A stretch of 64,000 nucleotides of DNA from an uncultured Muribaculaceae bacterium (GTDB lineage Bacteria; Bacteroidota; Bacteroidia; Bacteroidales; Muribaculaceae). This document shows positions 58,018-64,000 of this stretch, piece by piece. Made by a program: the position numbers and the translations under genes. Where the stretch lies: contig CAJTZS010000005.1 of the NCBI GenBank assembly GCA_910584055.1, positions 1 through 64,000 on the forward strand, given 5' to 3'. Within the stretch, counting starts at the first letter, position 1; each line of letters opens with the position of its first letter. Under the pieces are notes generated by a model. The model did not search any database. It was not told the DNA's origin and was given only the letters and a program-made list of their open reading frames with translations.

Positions 58018-59139
58018 ATGAAATTCAATGTAGAGGGAAAGACTTTCCAGCAGCAGCTTTCGGCTGTGAGCAAAGTGATCAATGCCAAAAACGCGTTGTC
58101 GATTCTTGATAACTTTCTGCTCAAGGTGGAAGGAGACCGTCTGAGCATTACTGGTAGCGATCAGGAGAATGTGATGACTGCCTATATGACTATTACCGAA
58201 AGTGAAGGTGACGGTGCGATTGCCGTCTCAGCCAAGCGTCTCCTTGAAATCACGAAAGAGATTTCAAGTCAGCCTCTTACATTTTATATAAATGATGAAA
58301 CCAAGGAGATTGACATCCGTTTTCTGAACGGCCATTTCAATTTCATGGGTGTCGATGCATCCGAATATCCGGCGCGCCGGAACCAGGAGGCTGAGCCGAA
58401 AACAATGATGTTGCCGGCATCGATGGTGCAGAAAGGTATCGACAACACACTTTTCGCTGTAAGCGCGGACACTGTCCGTCCGATCATGACCGGTATATAT
58501 TGGGACATACATGAGAATGACGTAACTTTTGTAAGTTCCGACACACATAAACTGGTTCGTTATATCAATTCCGAGGCAACTCCCGGTTTTGTAGGTTCGT
58601 TTATCCTTCCTTCAAAACCTGCAAACATACTGAAGTCTATCATCGGCAAAGACGATGCAGACATCAAAGTGGTGTTCGATTCCAAAGGCGCCACTTTCGA
58701 GCTTGGAGATTATCTCCTGTCGTGTCTTTTTATCAATGGCAATTATCCCAACTATAACCGTGTAATTCCTCAGGAGAATCCCTTTGAGATGACAATCGAC
58801 AGGGTGTCGCTTCTAACGGCGTTGCGCCGCGTGTCGATATTCGCAGCAAAGAGTTCAAACCTTGTGGTCCTCGATATTCAGCCCAACGAAGTTATCCTGC
58901 ATGCCCAGGATCTTGATTACGGCACTTCTGCCGAAGAGCGTGTGAGCTGTAGCTATGAGGGAAATTCAATGACGATAGGTTTCAACGGGCAGTTCATGAT
59001 AGAGATCCTCAACAATCTCCACGATGATTCAGTCGTAATAAAGCTTTCAGATCCCGGACGTCCGGGAATATATACTCCGCTCCAGCAACCTGAAGGAGAG
59101 GATGTGGTGATTATCCAGATGCCGATGCAGGTACTTTAG
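58018..59139 (+). CDS. dnaN: DNA polymerase III subunit beta (sliding clamp)
   Basis: 373 aa, normal length. Three clamp-fold domains of about 120 residues. Visible: MKFNVEGKTFQQQLSAVSKVINAKNALSIL in the first, FAVSADTVRPIMTGIYWDI and LVRYINSEATPGFVGSFILP in the second, and the ending PGIYTPLQQPEGEDVVIIQMPMQVL with the client-binding pocket region (each written here in part). The ring dimer tethers polymerase III to DNA. It is not next to dnaA; a DnaQ-like exonuclease gene follows. Confidence 0.96.
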   Translation: MKFNVEGKTFQQQLSAVSKVINAKNALSILDNFLLKVEGDRLSITGSDQENVMTAYMTITESEGDGAIAVSAKRLLEITKEISSQPLTFYINDETKEIDIRFLNGHFNFMGVDASEYPARRNQEAEPKTMMLPASMVQKGIDNTLFAVSADTVRPIMTGIYWDIHENDVTFVSSDTHKLVRYINSEATPGFVGSFILPSKPANILKSIIGKDDADIKVVFDSKGATFELGDYLLSCLFINGNYPNYNRVIPQENPFEMTIDRVSLLTALRRVSIFAAKSSNLVVLDIQPNEVILHAQDLDYGTSAEERVSCSYEGNSMTIGFNGQFMIEILNNLHDDSVVIKLSDPGRPGIYTPLQQPEGEDVVIIQMPMQVL

Positions 59140-59141
59140 GG

Positions 59142-59169
59142 AAATGTTTAATGTTTAATGGGCAATGGG
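59142..59169. repeat. Tandem heptamer array TAATGTT, 4 units
   Basis: AAATGTT, TAATGTT, TAATGGG, CAATGGG in phase, starting 2 bp after the dnaN stop codon. It creates in-frame ATG codons upstream of the exonuclease gene that are probably not real starts. Confidence 0.65.
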
Positions 59170-59186
59170 GTAAATATATAAACACT

Positions 59187-59951
59187 GTGAAACTGAATCT
59201 TAAGAAGCCGTTGATTTTCTTTGACCTGGAGACCACCGGCACCAATATAACGCACGACAGGATAGTGGAATTGAGTTATATCAAAGTCTATCCTGACGGA
59301 CACACAGAATCGAAAACACGTCGGCTCAATCCGGAAATGCCGATACCTCCGGCATCGACGGCTGTGCACCATATCACTGACGAGATGGTGAAGAATGAGC
59401 CGACTTTCCGTCAGGTGTCCAAGGCATTGCTCGAAATCTTTGACGGATGCGACATTGCCGGCTATAACAGTAATAAGTTCGATGTGCCGCTGCTTATCGA
59501 GGAATTCGGGCGTGTCGGCCTTAATTTCGAGGTTGCTGGCCGTCAGTTTATAGATGTCCAGAATATTTTCCACAAGATGGAACAGCGCACTCTCGTGGCT
59601 GCATATAAATTCTATTGCGGACGCAATCTTGAGGATGCACATTCTGCATTGGCTGACACGCAGGCCACGTATGAGGTGCTGCTCGGGCAGCTTGAACGTT
59701 ATCCCGACCTTGAGAATGATGTGGAGAAACTTGCGGAATTTTCCAGGTCCGGCAGGGCTGTGGATCTATCGGCGAGGATTGTGCTTGATGATAATGAAGT
59801 GCCTGTGTTTAATTTCGGTAAGCACAAGGGGCGTCCAGTAAAGGAAGTTTTCCGTAAAGAGCCTTCTTTTTATACGTGGATGATGCAGGGTGATTTCGCC
59901 AAGAACACCAAGGATGTGATATCCGTTTTATATGCGGAGAGCCGGAGGTAG
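59187..59951 (+). CDS. DnaQ-like 3'-5' exonuclease (DEDD family)
   Basis: 254 aa from GTG 59187 (reads MKLNLKKPLIFFDLETTG). An upstream in-frame ATG at 59151 arises from the heptamer array and adds 12 residues unlike the family, so GTG is preferred. DEDD residues: FFDLETTGTN (Asp, Glu), IAGYNSNKFDVPLL (Asp), and ALADTQATYEVL preceded by EDAH (His/Asp). A C-terminal add-on (about 195-254, FNFGKHKGRPVKEVF) is the small domain often found at the end of Bacteroidetes epsilon-like exonucleases. A proofreading or repair role is likely; the gene lies just after dnaN. Confidence 0.9.
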   Translation: MKLNLKKPLIFFDLETTGTNITHDRIVELSYIKVYPDGHTESKTRRLNPEMPIPPASTAVHHITDEMVKNEPTFRQVSKALLEIFDGCDIAGYNSNKFDVPLLIEEFGRVGLNFEVAGRQFIDVQNIFHKMEQRTLVAAYKFYCGRNLEDAHSALADTQATYEVLLGQLERYPDLENDVEKLAEFSRSGRAVDLSARIVLDDNEVPVFNFGKHKGRPVKEVFRKEPSFYTWMMQGDFAKNTKDVISVLYAESRR

Positions 59952-59953
59952 CC

Positions 59954-61165
59954 ATGGAACCGATATTGAAAGGTAAACATATTGTTCTGGGCATAACCGG
60001 TGGAATTGCCGCCTATAAATCGGTGACGCTCCTGCGACTTCTTGTAAAGGCGGGAGCGGAAGTGCAAGTCGTGATCACGCCTTCAGGGAAGGAATTCATC
60101 ACGCCTGTAACGCTCGCGGCATTGAGCGGGAAACCTGTGGTCAGTGAATTTTTCACCGCTAACACAGGTGAATGGCACAGCCATGTTGACCTTGGCCTAT
60201 GGGCAGACCTTATGGTTATCGCCCCGGCCACGGCTTCCACAATCGGTAAAATGGCCAATGGCATAGCGGACAACATGCTTGTCACCACCTACCTTTCCGC
60301 GAAGGAACATGTCATGATTGCACCTGCGATGGATCTTGACATGATGGCACATCCTTCCACTGTCAGGAATCTCGCTACACTTGAATCTTATGGCGTGGAG
60401 ATCATTGAGCCCGCGGCAGGGGAACTTGCCAGTCATCTCATCGGAAAAGGGAGAATGGAGGAGCCGGAGAATATATTCACCCGAATAGAGAAATATTTCC
60501 TGCGCCGGTGCGATCTGAAGGGGAAGAAAGTGGCCATAACGGCCGGTCCGACATATGAGAAACTTGATCCGGTACGTTTCATAGGGAATTATTCCAGCGG
60601 CAAGATGGGTTTTGCCCTTGCGGAGGAATGTGCATCGAGAGGTGCGGAAGTCACGCTGATATGCGGTCCGGTATCGATTGCTGTGTCGGATCCTAATATT
60701 GTAAGAATCGATGTGGAAAGTGCCGAAGAAATGCTTGCGGCGGCGCGTAAGCCTTTCACCGAAGCGGATTTCGGTATTTTTGCGGCGGCTGTTGCCGACT
60801 ACCGCCCCGAGTCTATGGCTGAACACAAGCTTAAGCGGGAAGGGGCAGAAGATATGACGCTCCGCCTTGTAAGGAATCCGGATATTGCCGCTACACTTGC
60901 TGCGGAGAAAAGAGACAGTCAGGTGTTTGTAGGTTTTGCGCTTGAAACGGACAATGAGCATGAGAACGCGTTGAAGAAATTGCGCAAGAAAAATCTTGAT
61001 ATGGTTGTTCTCAACTCCCTCCAGGATAAAGGGGCAGGATTCGGTACGGATACCAACAAGGTTTCCATCCTCAGCAAGGACGGCACGGAGAAATCATTTC
61101 CATTGAAGAGCAAGAGGGCTGTCGCAACCGATATTGTAAACGAGATATGCGTAACTGACATATGA
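59954..61165 (+). CDS. coaBC: Bifunctional phosphopantothenoylcysteine decarboxylase / phosphopantothenate-cysteine ligase
   Basis: 403 aa. CoaC half (about 1-185): LGITGGIAAYKSVTLLR (FMN site), active-site His in HSHVDLGLWAD, and the APAMD block. CoaB half (about 186-403): KVAITAGPTYEKLDPVRFIGN, YSSGKMGFALAEEC, FAAAVADYRP, NPDIAA, VGFALETDN and LDMVVLNSL. It makes 4'-phosphopantetheine for coenzyme A. It lies 2 bp after the exonuclease gene and overlaps the next gene by 4 bp. Confidence 0.96.
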   Translation: MEPILKGKHIVLGITGGIAAYKSVTLLRLLVKAGAEVQVVITPSGKEFITPVTLAALSGKPVVSEFFTANTGEWHSHVDLGLWADLMVIAPATASTIGKMANGIADNMLVTTYLSAKEHVMIAPAMDLDMMAHPSTVRNLATLESYGVEIIEPAAGELASHLIGKGRMEEPENIFTRIEKYFLRRCDLKGKKVAITAGPTYEKLDPVRFIGNYSSGKMGFALAEECASRGAEVTLICGPVSIAVSDPNIVRIDVESAEEMLAAARKPFTEADFGIFAAAVADYRPESMAEHKLKREGAEDMTLRLVRNPDIAATLAAEKRDSQVFVGFALETDNEHENALKKLRKKNLDMVVLNSLQDKGAGFGTDTNKVSILSKDGTEKSFPLKSKRAVATDIVNEICVTDI

Positions 61166-62067
61166 GACACATACTGAGCATATTGTTTTTATTCCTATGC
61201 ATCGCGCTCCCGGCAAAAGGGCAGGAGCTTAATTGCACTGTAGAGGTTAATTCCCAGCAGGTGGAAGGCACCAACAAGAGTGTGTTCGAAGCTTTGCAGG
61301 AAGCAGTGTCTACGTATATGAATGAAACGAAATTCAGTAATGCCATTTTCAGTCCGAATGAGAAAATAGAGTGCCGTCTATTCCTGACAGTAAAGGAGTA
61401 TACAGACGACCGCATAAAAGGGGAGCTGCAGTTGCAGCTTTCGCGTCCGGTCTACAACAGCAGCTACACCACAACTCTCTTCAATTTCCGCGACACCAAG
61501 GTGGAGTTCGGGTATCGAGAGGGAGACCCACTGATATTCAATGAGAATACAGTGGAAAATAACCTTACCGCCATTCTCGATTATTACGCTTATCTTTTCC
61601 TCGCCATTGATTTCGACAGTTTCTCGCCAAAAGGTGGGCAGCCGTTTTATGATAGGGCGCAGAGCATTGTCCAGCAGGCTCAGTCGATAGGAGAAGTAGG
61701 ATGGCGCACGTTCGAAGATACCAAGAACAGGGCGGCGGTGTTGAGTAGCTTTACAGACACCAATACATCAGGCATCAGAAATCTGCTGTATGACTATCAT
61801 CGCAAAGGGCTTGACGAGATGGTCACGAGTCCTGACAAGGGGCGGGCGGTAATAACAGAGTCTTTAGAAGAATTGAAGACAGTGGCAGACAATTCTCCGA
61901 TGTCGGTGGCGTTGTCCCTTTTCAGGGACTCGAAGCTTGATGAGCTTGTGAACATATATTCAAAGGCTCCCGCGGCGGAAAGGGAAACGGCATATGATAT
62001 CCTCCAGCCTATATACCCCACTGAATCAGAGCGGCTGGAGAAGATCAAGAAGGGAAGTATTGAGTAA
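61162..62067 (+). CDS. DUF4835 family secreted protein
   Basis: 301 aa with signal peptide (about 1-20, ending AKGQE). Features fitting DUF4835: LNCTVEVNSQQVEGTNKSVFEALQ after the signal, the RLFLTVKEY strand, LQLQLSRPVYNSSYTTTLFNFRD, and the LDYYAYLFLAIDFDSFSPKGG helix. The family is confined to Bacteroidetes, encoded almost always between coaBC and recN; function unknown. It overlaps coaBC by ATGA and lies 12 bp before recN. Confidence 0.9.
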   Translation: MRHILSILFLFLCIALPAKGQELNCTVEVNSQQVEGTNKSVFEALQEAVSTYMNETKFSNAIFSPNEKIECRLFLTVKEYTDDRIKGELQLQLSRPVYNSSYTTTLFNFRDTKVEFGYREGDPLIFNENTVENNLTAILDYYAYLFLAIDFDSFSPKGGQPFYDRAQSIVQQAQSIGEVGWRTFEDTKNRAAVLSSFTDTNTSGIRNLLYDYHRKGLDEMVTSPDKGRAVITESLEELKTVADNSPMSVALSLFRDSKLDELVNIYSKAPAAERETAYDILQPIYPTESERLEKIKKGSIE

Positions 62068-62079
62068 TTATTTAGAGAG

Positions 62080-63786
62080 ATGCTAAGTAAACTGACAATA
62101 AAGAATTATGCTTTGATCGACAGCCTCGAGTTGGAATTCGGTCCGGGTCTTACGATTATCACAGGAGAGACAGGTGCCGGAAAGTCGATCATGCTTGGTG
62201 CGCTTTCCCTGATAATGGGAGGCCGCGCCGATTCACGTGTCATTGCCGACGGAGGCTCGAAGTCTGTTGTGGAGGCATTGTTTACCCATCTGACTGATGA
62301 TCTCCAATCTCTCTTTTCTGAATATGATCTCGACTGGAATCCCGATGAGCTGCTTATACGCCGTGAAATTGCCGCAAACGGTAGGTCAAGGGTATTTGTA
62401 AATGATGTGCCGGTAACTTTAAATGCTCTTTCCGCTATTTCAAACAGACTTATAGATATACATTCCCAGCATGAAAATGCAAGATTGAACAATCCGGCAA
62501 CACAACTTGAGATAATCGATTCGGTATCGGACAATGCAGAACTCCGCATGCGATATGCGGCGGCATTCACCCGTTTTGTGGAGATTCGAAATATGGTGAA
62601 ACATCTACGCGAGGAAATTGAGAAGGCCCGTGAAAACAAGGAGTACCTGCAATTTCAATATGATGGACTGAAGACACTTTCTCCAAAGCGCGGTGAACTG
62701 GTGGAAATCGAGCAGCGCTTTGAATTGTTGAGCGATGCGGATGAAATACGGAGCCGCCTACAGCTTTTCAGAAACCTGTTGGGTGAGAATGAGCGAGGTG
62801 CCATAGATTTGCTTCGCGCCGCTAAAGCTGAGGCGGATAAGGTGGATTATTCCCTCGTGGGTGTCTCCACAGATGGGGAAACTCCGCAAATACCGGTGCG
62901 GCTTGAAAACGTTATTGTGGAGCTGCAGGATATTTTCGAGACGATTGACGATGCGGTTTCTGCAGTAGAGGCGGATCCTGCCATGCTTGAGAAATTGTCG
63001 CAACGTATGAATGCATATTATGAGGCTGTGAAACATTATCGCGTGAAGACTGCCGATGAACTTGTTGACATGATGGAGCGGATAACTGCCCAGTTGCGGT
63101 CGATAGAGACCGGAGGCGAAGAGCTGCCGGCTCTTGAGAAGGAGGGTAAGAAGGTTGCGGCCGAAGTAAAGGAATTGGGGAAGAAGCTGACTGATACACG
63201 CAAATCCGGGGCTTCAAGGTTCTCGGAGATTGTGACTGCCGCTGCCCGTCCTTTAGGTCTTAACAATCTTGATTTCCATGCGAATGTGGAGATCGGTAAA
63301 ATCGGTCCTTCAGGGCAGGATCGTGTTGAATTCATGTGTGCGTTCAATAAGAATCAGACACCCGGACCGCTTGCAAGGATGGCATCCGGTGGGGAGATGT
63401 CGCGTCTGATGCTTACTATCAAGGGTGTTCTTGCTGGCCGGATGGATTTGCCCACAATAATATTTGACGAGATAGATACCGGTGTGTCTGGAGAGATCGC
63501 CGACAAGATGGGGGATATGATGGTGCGGATGAGTGAGGACATGCAGGTGATGGCCATCACGCATTTGCCGCAGGTTGCGGCGAAAGGTGACAGCCATTTC
63601 AGGGTCTTTAAGAAAGATGAGGCAACGAGGACTGTGACTCATGTGCGCAGGCTCGACCCTGAATCGCGGGTGCGTGAGATTGCGGCGATGATGTCGGGAA
63701 GCGAGGTCGGAGAGGCCGCTCTGAACAATGCCCGGGATTTGTTGGGGATGAGGGACGGAACTGAAGTTCCGACGCGCGACGCTTGA
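62080..63786 (+). CDS. recN: DNA repair protein RecN
   Basis: 568 aa SMC-like ATPase. The N-terminal head has ALIDSLELEFGPGLTIITGE running into Walker A TGETGAGKSIM. The two coiled coils (about 165-215 and 290-385) flank a short hinge. The C-terminal head has the signature LARMASGGEMSRLMLTIK and Walker B TIIFDEIDTGVSG, with the following VMAITHLPQVAAKGD. RecN tethers broken DNA ends for recombination repair. It ends the coaBC-DUF4835-recN run; a decamer array follows. Confidence 0.96.
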   Translation: MLSKLTIKNYALIDSLELEFGPGLTIITGETGAGKSIMLGALSLIMGGRADSRVIADGGSKSVVEALFTHLTDDLQSLFSEYDLDWNPDELLIRREIAANGRSRVFVNDVPVTLNALSAISNRLIDIHSQHENARLNNPATQLEIIDSVSDNAELRMRYAAAFTRFVEIRNMVKHLREEIEKARENKEYLQFQYDGLKTLSPKRGELVEIEQRFELLSDADEIRSRLQLFRNLLGENERGAIDLLRAAKAEADKVDYSLVGVSTDGETPQIPVRLENVIVELQDIFETIDDAVSAVEADPAMLEKLSQRMNAYYEAVKHYRVKTADELVDMMERITAQLRSIETGGEELPALEKEGKKVAAEVKELGKKLTDTRKSGASRFSEIVTAAARPLGLNNLDFHANVEIGKIGPSGQDRVEFMCAFNKNQTPGPLARMASGGEMSRLMLTIKGVLAGRMDLPTIIFDEIDTGVSGEIADKMGDMMVRMSEDMQVMAITHLPQVAAKGDSHFRVFKKDEATRTVTHVRRLDPESRVREIAAMMSGSEVGEAALNNARDLLGMRDGTEVPTRDA

Positions 63787-63790
63787 GGAG

Positions 63791-63870
63791 AGCGAGATGG
63801 GGCGAGATGGGATGAGATAGGGCTGGATGGGGCTGAATGGGGCTGAATGGGGCGAGATGGGGCTGGATGG
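63791..63870. repeat. Tandem decamer array GGGCTGAATG, 8 units
   Basis: Eight phased 10-mers (AGCGAGATGG, GGCGAGATGG, GATGAGATAG, GGCTGGATGG, two GGCTGAATGG, GGCGAGATGG, GGCTGGATGG) start 4 bp after the recN stop codon and end 21 bp before the next ATG. Confidence 0.85.
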
Positions 63871-63891
63871 GGAGATTAAAAAGATAATTAT

Positions 63892-64000
63892 ATGGATAAG
63901 GCAGATTATATATTCGGGATCAGGGCTGTGATTGAGGCTATAGAGGCGGGACGCAGCATTGACAAAGTGCTTGTGAGGCGCGACCTTACAGGTGAGCTTT
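63892..64000 (+). CDS. rlmB: TrmH-family 23S rRNA (guanosine2251-2'-O)-methyltransferase, 5' end (partial)
   Basis: Only the first 36 codons are in the window. ADYIFGIRAVIEAIEAGRSI followed by DKVLVRRDL is the typical start of RlmB-type SpoU methyltransferases, where this N-terminal part forms the substrate-binding L30e-like domain. The catalytic knot lies beyond the window. The rlmB name is likely but not certain among TrmH relatives. Confidence 0.8.
   Translation, partial: MDKADYIFGIRAVIEAIEAGRSIDKVLVRRDLTGEL

Overview
The window is a piece of a Bacteroidales chromosome, most likely a gut Muribaculaceae-type organism. This placement is inferred from gene content: a SusC/SusD pair with STN domain, FecR and an ECF sigma factor, fimbrillin-like lipoprotein domains, the gene orders DUF3822-rsmD and coaBC-DUF4835-recN, and many promoters of the Bacteroidetes type (TTTG, 19-20 nt, TAnnTTTG). 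No phage, plasmid, CRISPR array or complete insertion sequence is visible. It opens with the 3' end of a 5S rRNA and closes inside a TrmH-type rRNA methyltransferase gene.

1-20.9 kb is mostly housekeeping: a secreted protein with a short C-terminal tail motif, asparaginase, DUF3822, rsmD, ribBA, an S9 peptidase, a DUF1460 protein that appears to have lost its catalytic residues, ispE, grpE-dnaJ, an ECF sigma / membrane anti-sigma-like / Spy-like envelope-stress module, a giant alpha-2-macroglobulin and RNase Z.

21.3-36.1 kb is an accessory nutrient locus. A forward ECF sigma gene, with a terminator-like hairpin in its leader, faces nine reverse-strand genes: GDPD-type phosphodiesterase, calcineurin-like phosphoesterase, FecR, SusC, SusD, BACON-type lipoprotein, a secreted tail-motif protein, NAGPA-type phosphodiester glycosidase and an SGNH hydrolase. 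Together with the next reverse operon (37.0-42.2 kb: a 68-aa protein, a fimbrillin/PI-PLC-like protein and a fimbrillin/GH27 alpha-galactosidase), these genes look like a system for phosphodiester-containing glycans such as teichoic acids, GPI or phosphoglycans. The substrate is a hypothesis.

42.2-43.0 kb is an AT-rich gap packed with palindromes. 43.0-45.2 kb encodes a NatAB-type ABC exporter. 45.3-52.7 kb is one reverse-strand, tightly overlapping set: PD40 protein, CstA, PHP phosphatase, ApgM-like enzyme, then CobU-CobT-CobS-CobC for assembly of the cobalamin nucleotide loop. 52.9-56.5 kb encodes EtfB, EtfA and an acyl-CoA dehydrogenase; 56.6-57.7 kb ribosomal proteins S6, S18 and L9; 58.0-63.8 kb DnaN, a DnaQ-like exonuclease, CoaBC, DUF4835 and RecN.

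The most striking unexplained signals are non-coding: (i) three copies of a roughly 237-bp element with terminal inverted repeats and competing internal hairpins; (ii) phased tandem heptamer (TTAGGCN or TTTAATG) and decamer (GGGCTGAATR) arrays at same-strand gene junctions, often touching stop or start codons; (iii) hairpin leaders just after several promoters, including one promoter/leader with no gene behind it.
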